Assembly: GCA_961205875.1 (NCBI GenBank)
Contig: OY540816.1
Coordinates: 15,448,701 to 15,512,700, forward strand
Direction of reading: 5' to 3'
DNA from: Sialis fuliginosa
Taxonomy: Eukaryota; Arthropoda; Insecta; Megaloptera; Sialidae
DNA: 64,000 bases
The position numbers were made by a program, and so were the translations under genes. How positions within the stretch are numbered: position 1 is the stretch's first letter; the number at the start of each line of letters is the position of its first letter. Under the pieces are notes generated by a model, which worked only from the letters and a program-made list of their open reading frames with translations, was not told the origin of the DNA and did not search any database. Below, in pieces: positions 36,001 to 47,800 of the stretch.

Positions 36001-39000
36001 TCAATTCGTGGTCCTACTAATTTTACTCCAAAGGTAAATAAAAAAAAACTTAATCTTCACATTCTGAGTTAATGTCAAAATTCCCGGCTGACTTATATAT
36101 TATTTTATTTTCAGATAATTTCTATACCTTCTTCAGAAAAAGATAATAAACCTTCATTAGAACGTTTATGGGCATATTTAACTATTAAACAATTATTGGA
36201 TAAAAAAGACTTGCACACTGATTCAGTAGTACCAACAACTGACGAGGAAAAGAAAGAAACACCAGAAACAAAAGCGTTACATCTAGCGATGAAGGTATAT
36301 GTATAAATATTTATTATCAGAATAAAATTGCCAATTATAAAAAAAATATTAGAAATACATATTTTATTTTATTGTAGTACTCTTTCGTTACATCTCTAAC
36401 GTCTTTGGTTGTTGTAAAACCAAATGCAACTTCGGCAGTTGATGCTGAAGCAGCAGTAAAAGAACGTAAGATGATGTATTGTACAAATTTTATAATTATA
36501 TTATATTATTATTATTTTGTTTTAGAAAAACATTACGCTGCTGTACCTATGGCTGGTGGGATGATGCACAGTTATAGTAAGTATATGATTATATCCTTTT
36601 TTTTTGTTCTTATACCGTGTTTAGACCAAAAAGACAAAACAGTAACACACTTCGTATTTAAAAATGTATAGGGTTTGTTGCAATTTTATCAAAAAAACAC
36701 TATGTTGCTGTTTTGTCTTTCTAGTTAGGCCCTTAGCATATACTTATAAGACATATCGCCTGTGTTTTTGTTTACCTTTCTCTTTTGAAAATGTAGTGCA
36801 TACAATACTTATTATACATTTGTATCTGGTACAACAAAGCCATATTTTCGATATGTCACTTCATTTCCAGTACTAGATGTTTTATGACGACCTGCAACCA
36901 AGCAAACACGTCGCAGAAACAAATGTGGTATATGTACATATATACAAAGGACCTTAGGCGAATAAATTAATGTTAATAAATATCATTTTTATGTTTAATC
37001 TTTAATTTGCTTTTAGGAAGTTTTACTCTTTCTCCTATCCCCACTTATTTTATTCTAAAATGTCACTCATAGAATGTATACATTTGTATTATTTATAATT
37101 TTATGCTGTTTAATGTTTAATTTATTTTTAGGAAGTCCTATTTCTCAACCTATGCCAAGTTTTGGTAAGTTTGTATATCTTATTGTTAGTTTATTCTAAA
37201 ATATTACTCATAGATTGTATGCATTGGTATTGATATATGTATATAATTTTCTTGTGTTTAATGTTTAATTTCTTTTTCGGTGGTTTTGGCTCTTCGCCTT
37301 CCTCACATTCTGGTATATTTATATTCCTTATTTTATTCTAAAATGCAACTCATAGAATGTATGCATTTGTATTTCTTTATAATTTTATAAATTTATTTTT
37401 AGGAAGTTCTGCTTCTCAACCTATGCCAATTTCTTTTGGTAAGTTTGCATATCTTAGTTAGTTTATTCTAAAATGCCACTCTTAGAATGTATGCATTTGT
37501 ATTTCTTTATTATTTTATGCTGTGTTTAATGTTTAATTTATTTTTAGGAAGTTCTGCTTCTCATTCTATGCCAAGTTCTTCTCGTAAGTTTGCATATCTT
37601 AGTTTTTTCTAAAATATTACTCATAGTATTGATATATTATAATATTACTCATGGTATTGATATATGTATATATAATTTTTTTGTGTTTAATGTTTAATTT
37701 CTTTTTAGGAGGTGGTTTTGGATATTCGCCTTCCTCACATTATGGTATGTTTGTATTCCTTATTTTATTCTAAAATGCCACTCATAGAATGTATGCATTT
37801 GTATTATTTATAATTTTATGCTGTTGAATCTTTAATTTATTTTTAGGAAGTGCTATTTCTCAACCTATGCCAAGTTTTTATCGTAAGTTTGCATATCTTA
37901 GTTTATTCTAAAATGTCACTCACAGTGATTGTATTATAAACTGGTATTATTTTTAATTTATTTTTAGCGCAATATGCTGCTATATCATATGATACGATGT
38001 CAGAGAGTTATGATTCTGATCTAGGTAAATATTATTTCATATATGTTATATCATTTATATGCATAGTTTCTCTATTTATTTTAATATGCCTATAAACGTG
38101 TGAAAAAATTTATATTGACATAAATACACGTATTGTACTCAATTTGGTTGTTAACAACTGTAAAACGATTTTATATTAGAACACTAAAAAAGTTAAGGAT
38201 ACCCATAAATAGGTACATTTAATACAATTTCGATCCAGTTTTTAGTTCAGATTCAAGGTACATTAGTATAATTAACTAATAAAATTTAAACAAATGTATT
38301 TTACATATGGTATATAAGAAAGTCGTGTAGTAGAGAAGAATACATTTTTATATGAACGGAATATTTATTATTATTATTAATTATAAAAAAAATCTAAAAG
38401 ATGTTATTTTGAAAGAATTTTCATCAAAAATGTTATGTTCTGATTATCCTTAAAAAAATAATAGAAATAATTTTTAACCTTTAACGCAATTTAAAGTCTA
38501 ACTCCATTTAGCACAATGCTAACCTAACGCTACTAATGAGTGTCATTCTCTTACTGCTTTTAAGAAATTTCTCTATCATAATTTCATTTGGATGCGTCAT
38601 ATTGAATTTTTCATCCGCCACCTCTAGATTGATATAACTTTTGCCAAAATCGTAATCATTTTTCTAATAAACTTCGCAAGTGGCGTTAAATAAAATTTTT
38701 GAAACTTCTGCGATTCTGTCTACCATTTTGTATTTTCCATTCTGAATCTTGTTAAACTAATGTCGAAATCGTTATTAGCGATATCAAAAACACAGAGATA
38801 ATGAAACTACCTATGATAGAGATACATACGTCGTAAAAGCTGTAAGAGAATGACAATAATGAGTAGTGTTAGGTTAGTATTGTGCTAAATGGTGTTAAAC
38901 TTTCGAATGCGTTTTCTAACCGTAAAATGCCAAAATAAAAAACTCGTGTTTAATGTTTTTCGATGTACTACGTCTGTGCAAAGTTTTAAGAAAATCGACA

Positions 39001-39764
39001 AATGGCACTTGAGTGGTTTTTACTTGATTTTTTTCTACAATTAGTTAAATCAACCATAGATAGCGATATAGTACTCCCTGATTTACAAGACCGATATATA
39101 CCTCAACATTCGACAACAACTCCACGACCTCGATATACAACTGAAACTAATAGAAGAGTAGATTTATCTACATTTGCTCTTGAACAACTAACATGGCTTC
39201 AAGGTTACACAGTTGAACCAGACTCGATCCAAATTCCTAATGGTGTATATAAATTAGGTGTACTTAAGGTGAATTTTATATATTTCATAAAAAAAAATAG
39301 AAATACGTAAAATATTATTATTTTTTGCAGAATATAACTGAATTCACTGCATGCAAATTGCCGGAAAACAAAAACGGAACTTGTGTATTTTTACCATCTT
39401 GTTCTAAGGTTTTTTCTCAACTCACCGATATAAATTCTTACATACCTATGTTCTGTCACATTCTTGAGTAAGTACATTTAAATAATAATAATATTAATAT
39501 AGGAAATAATAGTGAAATGTTGATTTTTGAACTGTATTTTGTTTTTATAATTCTTGTTAACATTTTTTCGATCAGATGTTTTGTATTTCTGCTTTAGTAT
39601 TTAATATTACAAATATTCCCTGTTTTAATTCACCCAGTTTTTTAAGAAACTATTTATATATAAGATAAGGATTGAGGTTATGATAAAAAGATTAGTAGTA
39701 GGATTTAATATTACTATTTATCATTTTCAGTTATGCTGGTATTTGCTGTCCTAATGAAAATTAA
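33039..39764 (+). CDS. gene C: VIT-vWA-CLIP protein with short repeat linker
   Basis: Twenty-one exons joining in frame to 900 residues: 33039-33155, 33731-33912, 34095-34205, 34321-34574, 34656-34858, 34916-35116, 35174-35327, 35432-35826, 35881-36033, 36115-36294, 36378-36465, 36526-36576, 37132-37164, 37403-37438, 37548-37583, 37709-37744, 37847-37882, 37968-38024, 39060-39268, 39331-39467, 39731-39764. Signal peptide MKRLGITLVICTVLQFTQC, VIT domain, vWA with MIDAS DVSGS (316-320). Residues 697-774 come from five 33-36-nt microexons (units such as GSSASQPMPISF) and one 57-nt exon. The C-terminal CLIP module has cysteines at 852, 862, 868, 886, 895 and 896. Two additional microexons at 37017 and 37279 have lost a splice site. 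Introns 1-3 closely match gene D. Function is inferred from domains only. Confidence 0.87.
33284..33679. mobile_element. MITE in gene C intron 1
   Basis: The ends GTAGGGTCTCTTTT and AAAAGAGACCCTAC are exact inverted copies, extended by ACGCGAT and ATCGC. Length 396 bp. The right portion (TTTATATATTTAAATTCCTT...) survives, degraded, at the same position in gene D intron 1 (about 42130-42430). Confidence 0.75.
36577..37131 (+). other. gene C intron 12 region
   Basis: Frames of 88 and 70 residues here read through exon 12 or intron and have no domain. Direct-inverse blocks (AAAAAGACAAAACAG near 36629 and CTGTTTTGTCTTTCTAG near 36710) suggest a degraded inverted-repeat insertion. A dead microexon at 37017 is listed separately. 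Confidence 0.4.
37017..37050 (+). pseudogene. dead microexon in gene C, donor lost
   Basis: The acceptor TTTTAG and start GAAGTTTTACTCTTTCTCC resemble the live microexons. The usual TTTG/GTAAGT or TATG/GTATGT donor is missing, and the sequence runs straight into the intron block TTATTTTATTCTAAAATG. Inclusion would run into stops. Confidence 0.65.
37132..38024 (+). repeat. gene C microexon repeat array
   Basis: Five coding microexons of 33-36 nt recur about every 110-270 nt, each embedded in a similar intron (block TTATTCTAAAATGCCACTCA and a TTTAATTTATTTTTAG acceptor). Each is symmetric: two bases complete a split codon, ten or eleven codons follow, and one base opens the next. The peptides alternate (G)S(S/A/P)(A/I)SQPMPSF-type and GGGFGYSPSSHY. 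The last exon, 37968-38024, encodes QYAAISYDTMSESYDSDL. Confidence 0.8.
37279..37313 (+). pseudogene. dead microexon in gene C, acceptor lost
   Basis: GGTGGTTTTGGCTCTTCGCC and CCTCACATTCTGGTATAT match the live microexon 37709-37744, but the acceptor reads TTTTTCGG where the live copy has TTTTTAGGAG. With no AG at the junction the exon should be skipped. Confidence 0.7.
38490..39015. mobile_element. inverted-repeat insertion in gene C intron 18
   Basis: The segments TTTAGCACAATGCTAACCTA and GAGTGTCATTCTCTTAC on the left are mirrored on the right (AGAGAATGACAATAATGAG, TAGTATTGTGCTAAATGG). It ends near CGACAAATGGCACTTGAG, the inverse of the left end of the gene A intron 7 copy. It lies only about 45 bp before the acceptor of exon 19. 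Confidence 0.65.
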
Positions 39765-39832
39765 ATAGACTTATCAAAATGCAATATTTAGGGTTTATAA
39801 TTGTATATGTACTATATATTTTTATAAAATTT

Positions 39833-39838
39833 AATAAA
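39833..39838 (+). terminator. polyadenylation signal of gene C
   Basis: AATAAA 69 bases after the stop codon. Confidence 0.45.
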
Positions 39839-39937
39839 AATGTATAAATTATACAAATTTTAAAAACACTTTTTATTATTATTTTTTCAGGTCAATTATC
39901 AGGGCCATAACTATAGGCTCGGTGGCCAGTGGGCAAG

Positions 39938-40500
39938 AAGGTACTGGCACCAGTCTTGTATATGACCCCAGTAACGGCAATTTTTTAATTAAATGTACTG
40001 AATAAAAATATTTGTTGATATTTGATTACTACCATTTCTAAATATTAATCTATATATATTTAACTGTCTTACAGCGTGATTTGATGACAATCGGCAAATA
40101 GATATCAAAATGGTGGACATTTAAATTAATTATTAGTATAATTTTTAATAAATTATTATATTATCATAGCAACTGCTTAACATTGTTTCAAAGACGATTC
40201 TTTCTTTTATATATTTTGTGTCGTGGTACTTATCATTTTGTAATTATTAGCAAATATCCATCATTGCGTGCTCATTACTGGTTTTACTTTATCCATTTCT
40301 GGAGAAAAAACAAAATAAAAGGCTATAATTTAAAAAACAAACTATATTTGCGGACTTTGGTAATTAAATTGATTATATAAAGAGTTACTTGTTTTATTAG
40401 TAACATGAGTTAATGAGAATTACAAAAAATAAGTCCGTCAATCACAAAAACAATACCTAACCATTGCTCTTATAGCGGCCATAACTGGTGCCAGTACCTT
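39938..40500. mobile_element. MITE family GGTACTGG, full-length copy
   Basis: Ends AAGGTACTGGCACCAGT and ACTGGTGCCAGTACCTT are exact inverted copies. The 563-bp body matches 51187-51722 and the truncated copy at 4622-4924. Just right of it (40503-40615) is a block shared with the element in gene A intron 3. Confidence 0.8.
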
Positions 40501-40615
40501 ATGTACGTATATATGGCGTACTGCCAGTATCAAACATTAATAATTTAGACCAGGGGTATATAAGGCCAGAGGGTCCGTCGATTTTCATCAAGTATTTTTT
40601 GTTCTTTATTTTTTT

Positions 40616-41857
40616 CCTGAGTTCGCTACTTGTGAAAGATTATATGACACAAAATACACAAAAATATACTTTGTTCATTTGTCATAAGGTCAACAGTTTT
40701 TGAGAAATATCGAAAAAATGAAAGTATTGTAGATTTTTAGTTGATACGAATGCTTCAAATTACACAAAATACGTTTACATTCCTATTCTATGATTAAATA
40801 TAATATAAAAAATTAATATAATATTTGTCAACATAGAGTTATAGCCAGTTGTATAACTGTTACACGTACATTACTAACAAAACGAAACTATAAGTGGCTA
40901 TTTGTTGATAAAAATGCAGTTTTGAAGATATATAAAGTGCAAATTAACAATAAATGGAAGAAATTATTTTGAAAAACTCTAATTTAAATAGTATTAAATG
41001 TACATAGATATAAAAAAACAGTAATGAACTTCTGCGTCACTCGTATACATTTTTATAAATAATTTTTAAATGACCTTTAAATATAAAACGACCTAATGAA
41101 CTAAATAACAAAAAAAGTTTCTCTTCAAATGATTAATTCTTAGTAATATTATCATATGTTCTTAATATAAGTAAACATAATAATACTCTATTTACGTATT
41201 ATGATACTTTAACAATATATTTTATTAATTTAATATACACAATAACAATTTACATATCTATGAAATATCGTTTCAACAATATTACTTTTTATTCAGTACG
41301 TAAGTCGTTAGTTTATTTCTGATTTTGATTTCTTTAGATTTTAACTATATTTTAATTTTGGATATTTCGTGTTGTTTTTTGTGAAATGTAGTTAATTTAC
41401 AAGATTCAATTGTCATTGTTTACATTTCTTGTACGTTGTGAGAAATTATGTACAGTCAAGTACATTCATACAAATAACATAATCAAGCGATCAAAATATT
41501 TATAGCAAAAAAATAGTGAAATATTCAAACATCTGTAATTATGGTAAAAATTAATATATAGAAATAAATAAATATTTTAGAGCTTGAAATTTCTACTATT
41601 CAATGTACATAAATAAAACAAAATTGAAATTGAAAAGTAGAGATTACGAGCTATGAAAAATTTATCTATTTATATCTGTGCATCAAAACCACAATTACAA
41701 AGCTTTCAATATTGAAATTTTCTGAATATTTTGATTCCTTAATTAATATGTAGGTACTACTATAATATAAATGTTACACAAAGGTGTTACAAATATAATG
41801 GAGAAAATGTTGTATTATTGAAATAATGATAGTAAATAAATATTTTCGTTTTAGATA
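40616..41857. other. intergenic between C and D, AT-rich
   Basis: No gene recognised. The last bases, TTTTCGTTTTAG then ATAATG, form the presumed acceptor before the first coding exon of gene D. Confidence 0.45.
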
Positions 41858-44800
41858 ATGAAACGTCTTGGTACAACTTTGGTGATATATACTGTGTTAC
41901 AATTCGCCCAATGTTTTCCGGCATCAGATCATTTCATTACAATCTCAAATAATGATCCATTTACACATACTACGGTATTTATAAATGTTACCTATCTTTA
42001 AATTCAGAAAATAGATGAATATTATTATCAGTCTTAATAAAAATTGTCACAATATTTTTAATAATTGTTATGTTTTAGTTTATAATAATATTTTGTGAAT
42101 GTTTTTAGTTTAATAATAAGTTTAATAATAACAAAACATTTATATATTTAAATTCCTTGAATTGTTAGCTAACTAATAATCCACTCGCCGCAAAATGACG
42201 AATCCCTAAATTTGCATGAATACTGTAGTTATTATGTTAGTTATTTATATAACCGCTATTTTCTTTAAGAATGCAGTGATTGCCGGGGTTTTGACGCTAC
42301 GAATCATGCATTTTAGCGTCAAAAACCACGGGGACCACTGCATTCTTAAATGAAATAGATTATAGTATAACAATTAAATAATAAAATTACACCGCATAAC
42401 TTCAAATCCACGTAAAAAAATAGCGTAGAAATAGAATCTACTGTAGTTGTTATGTTAGTTATTATTTGTAAATAATTTTTGAATGTTATTAGCCTGAAAC
42501 AACAGCGGTTAATAATGAACCAGAGTTATACAGTATGAGAGTGAATACTGATGTCCACTATCGTTATGCAACAACTGTGGTATCAAGCAGGGTTGCCAAT
42601 CCAGCAAATTACTCACAGGAAGTTGTGTTCTCTATTGTTATTCCTGAAACTGCCTTTATTTCTGGTTTTCTTATGTACGTATTAATATATTTTTATTCGT
42701 TACACTTCAATTGTTTATTATTTTTATCAAAGTTTCTTAACATATATTGAAGTAGACATCTTCAGGACAGTTCAACTGTCGAAAAATAACTAAAACAATG
42801 TGGACCATGTATTTTTATAAATTAAAAAAAAATTAATATCGATTTGTGTTTTTAGGGAAATTGATGGAAAAGTGTATAAAGCTTATGTGAAAGAAAAGAA
42901 AGCTGCTAAACAAGAGTATGATGCCGCAGTACAAATAGGAACAGGAGCTGCCCATGTAGCTGTCAGGTAACTGAATACATATATAAAATGTATTACATTT
43001 AACATATAATATATAACTAGAAATAGTTTGGAAACCTAATATGCCTTATTTTATATGCATAAAGGTAAACAAATGCGTACCAAATCTAATATGTATATAC
43101 CTATATATTTTCAGTGCACGTGACTCAAATCGTTTTACCGTTAATGTTAATGTAGAGGCGTTAAGTAAAGCTACGTTTAATTTAACTTATGAAGAATTGC
43201 TGACTCGCAGACTTGAAGTATACAATTTAGTGATAAATCTTCATTTGAATCAAATTGTACGTGATTTATCAGTAGATGTAAATATACTAGAAAATTCTAA
43301 AATAAATGTATTAAGAACACCTGTTTTAAGATCTGGGAATGAAGTTGATGCTGATGAGAACACGGAAAGTGAGTAAATATAATATATTGCTGAGACAATA
43401 GGAAAATATGTTGATATGTGATGTACAAAATTTTGTTTAGGTAATTCTATTGCAAAAATTGAGTTTAAAAATGATAAAAAAACAACAGCGCATGTTTCAT
43501 TCAATCCAACTATTGATCAACAAAAACAATTGATCAAAAGTAACGAAAAGAAAAATACACAAAACGAACACAAAGATGGAATATACGGACAATTTGTTGT
43601 TCAGTATGATGTTGAAAGAGATTCACAAGGTGGTGAGATTATGGTATGTATACATTTGTAATTAGAAGTTCATTGAATACTGACGGGTTATTTATTACAG
43701 ATTTACGATGGATATTTTGTACATTTTTTTGCACCAAATGAATTAAAACCTTTAAACAAATATGTTATTTTTGTACTTGATATTAGTGGAAGTATGTATG
43801 GACGTAAAATTGAACAATTGCGTGAAGCAATGTTAGCTATATTAGCTGATATAAAAGAAGGAGATTATTTTGATATAATTGAATTTAGTGATAGAGGGAA
43901 GGTAAATTAGTCTGCTTTATAGTTAGAGAACTAATATAAGAATTATAAAATTATTTTTAGGTTTTCAAGATAACTGATGCAATGGAAACAGTAGGCTATA
44001 ATCATTTTATACCTATAAAATTTTCAGAAAAAGTATCTACAGAACCATATGCAGCAACCAAATATAATATCAATAGGGCAAACAACTTTATTAATTACTT
44101 AAATATAGATTACTATGGTGGTATGTATGTACATATGTATAGTACACTAATTGTTATTGTCCGTTCATTGTTCAATTATTTACCAACTTCTCCTGATATT
44201 TGGTGACCAATCATAGTATTGTTCGCCGGAACCAAACCTGCGCGTTCTACTTTCGATACAGAAGGGTTAGTTTGTAATTTGTAATCTGCGTAATAACCAC
44301 ACAAAGAACAAATTTCTAATTGTTTTATGTATTCTGCGCATGTAAACGTTCATATGTATTAGTATGTACTCTATGCGCGTGAGGGGAAAAACTTGGAATG
44401 GGAAAAAATACAAGGAGACAATATAGATGTATGGTTGCTTCAACCAGCGCGGCGGACAAAAATTAGGCTTTACTGTAACATACTAAATACTAATAGTATT
44501 TGTACATTTACAATGCGCGCTTATATGTTTTAGCATACACACTTGAGTTCTTCCTTTCCTGAAAAAAGAATACGAATTTCTACAAAATCGTTGTTCATTT
44601 TATTCCCAATGCCTATCCAATTCAAAGCCATATTTTTTCTAAATACTTTAATCTATAAATTATAATGGCATATATAATATAAGAATTACAATGAAATAAT
44701 TAATTTTTATTTGAATGTAGGAACCAACATTTATGATGCTTTAAATACAGTATTGAATGTAAGTAAATCTGGAATGAATACATTACTTGCAAAAAAAACT

Positions 44801-47800
44801 TCAAATACAACATTACCCGAGCCATTGATTATATTTTTAACCGACGGTGAACCAACAGTAGGAGAGACCGATACAGAAAAGATCATCAGTATGGTATCTG
44901 AATTGAATTTTGGTGATAAAAAAACACCCATATTTTCACTAGCGTTTGGAGAAGATGCAGACAGAAGATTTCTTAAAGAGCTGGCTCTGAGAAATTCAGG
45001 TTTCATGAAACATATTTATGAAGCAGCCGATGCTTCATTACAGTTACAACATTTTTATAAACAAATTTCTTCACTTCTTATCACTGATGTAAAGTTTAAA
45101 TATCCAGCTGATCAAGTAAGTGTTTTTGGTCTTATTTTTAAATTCTTTCTTTAAAACATTTATTAACATATTTTCATAGGTCGAAGAAGCCAGCATAACT
45201 GATCATGGATTCCCTAATTTATTTTCTGGATCAGAATTAGTCGTTGCTGGAAGAATGAATAAACAAGATATTCATCCACAAGTTAGTGGTTATTCGATTC
45301 GTGGACCTACTGATTTTACACCTAAGGTAAAATTCTGAAATAAAAACAATAAAAGCTTAACTTCCACGTTTAGAGTTAAACTCAAAATCCCATACTAACT
45401 TTTATATTATATTATATTACTTCAAGATAGTACCTGTACTTTCTTCAGAAACAGAGAACAAGCCTTCATTAGAACGTTTATGGGCATACTTAACTATTAA
45501 ACAATTGCTGGATAAAAAAGACTTACACGCTGATTCAGTAGTACCAACAACTGATGAGGAAAATAAAGAAACACTAGAAACAAAAGCATTACGATTGGCT
45601 TTGAAAGTAAGTTTATGTTGCTAAAATCAAATTGTCAATCATAGGCAATATATTATAAAAGTAAAATATTTATTTTATATTTTATTGTATGTAGTATTCT
45701 TTCGTAACGCCTTTAACGTCATTGATTGTTGTAAAACCAAATATAACATCAGCAGTTGATGCAGAATCAGAAAAAGGTAGTAAGATATAAATAGGTATTG
45801 TTATTTATGAATGTTAAATGTTTTAATTGTTTTTAGAAAAACAATATGTTTCACCAACAGGAATTATACACAGTCCTAGTAAGTTTTCTAAAAGATTAGA
45901 TTTAAAAAAAACTATTCCTAGATTTAATTTCAGGACAACAATATGGCCCTGTATCTTCACCAAGTTTTGCTGTCATGCCACCAACAGGTACTTTCTATGG
46001 TAAAATATGCCATTTATATGTATTCGTACATATTTCTATATCTATCTATTTATCTGGTTGAATAATATTAAATTAAAATACCTCAAAAATTTAAGACTAT
46101 AATAACTAATAGATTTCGATATATTTTTAGGGCAACAACATGCTTTTGGAGCTTCTGGAACTATACCGTCATTGCCAGGTAGTTCTTATGGTAATATTTA
46201 TCAATTTCTTACAAACATATTATTACATTATAATACCTGAAAAATTTAAGTGTAGCAATTAATAAATTTCGATTTATTTTAAGGACAACCATACGGTCCT
46301 ATTGGTCCTTTTTCTTCTCAAAGTTCTGCATCTATACCATCATCACTAGGGAGTTCTTATGGTAATATATATATGTTTATATACATATTTGTATAAGAGT
46401 ATTTATTAACTCTTAAAATATTATGTGGTTGTAAAAAACTACCTAACATTAAAAACTACCTAACATTAAAACACCCCTAAAATTTGAGAGTAGCTATTAA
46501 TAGATTACGATATATTTTTAGGACAACATTATGCTTTTGGAACTTCTGGAACTACGTTATCATCAACAGGAAGTTCTAATGGTAATATTTATCAATTGTT
46601 TAGAAACATATTTATATTTCTATAGGTATTTATTATCATAAATATTTCATTATATTTAGACATACATATTTGTAAATATATCTTAATGTCTTAATGTATT
46701 AATTAACTATTGGAATACTATGTGTTTGTCAACAACTGCCTGCGATTTAACATTGAAAACACTCAGAAATTTAAATATATTTCGATTTAATTTTAGGACA
46801 ATATCTTCCTGGAAGTTATGCGATTATACCACCATCAAAAATTAGTTCTTATGGTAATATATGTCATTTAATATACTAAGATATGTGATATTTAAAATAT
46901 TTTGTGTAGTTATTAAGAATTGCTCACAATATAACATTTGAATACTTCCAAAATTTAAGAGAAGCTACAAATAGATTTCGATTTTTTTAGGGCAACAACT
47001 TGGATCTTCTCAAAGTTCTGCGATTATACCATCATCAGCAGGAGGTTCTTATGGTAATATATGCCATTTAAATGTTTGCATACAATATCTTAATATATAA
47101 TCTATTGAAATTCTATATTTGGGTATAAACAACAGCCCAAAATATTACATTAAATTATGATTTGATTTAAACTATTTTTTAGGACAGCAATATATTCCTG
47201 GAACATCTCAAAGTTCTACGTTTACTTCAACATTACCAGGAGATTCTTATGGTACTTATGGTAATTTTTCTCATTTAAATTTTGACATACATATTTGTAA
47301 ATCAGTCAACAACTGTCAACGATCCGTTTTTAGGGCAACAATATGGTCCTATTGGTCCTATTCCTTCTAGAAGTCTTGCGATTATGCCAACATCAGTAGG
47401 GAGTTCTTATGGTAATATATGTTATTTAATATACAAATATATAATGCGATATTGCGTTGAAAGACCCCAGAATTTATAGCTGCTTATATATTTCGATATA
47501 TTTTTAGGACAACAATTTTCTCCTGGATATTCTCAAAGTTCACCGATAATTTCATCTTCAGGAGGAGGTTCTTATGGTAATTAATATTAATTATATATTA
47601 TTTAAATGTTTCCATACATATTTGTATATCTATATGAAGGTATATTTTAACTAATATATTTTATCTAACTGTCAAAATATCCCTACGATTTACAATAAAA
47701 TATCTAAAAAATTTATGAAAAGTTACAAATACACAGATAACGATTTATTTTAGCACAACAATATATTCCTGGATCTTCTCAAAGTTCTGCATCTATGCCA

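Noticed and set aside
36405..36876. Frames of 88 and 70 residues in gene C after exon 11
   Set aside because: The first is exon 11 and 12 read through the intron; the second is intronic with no domain.
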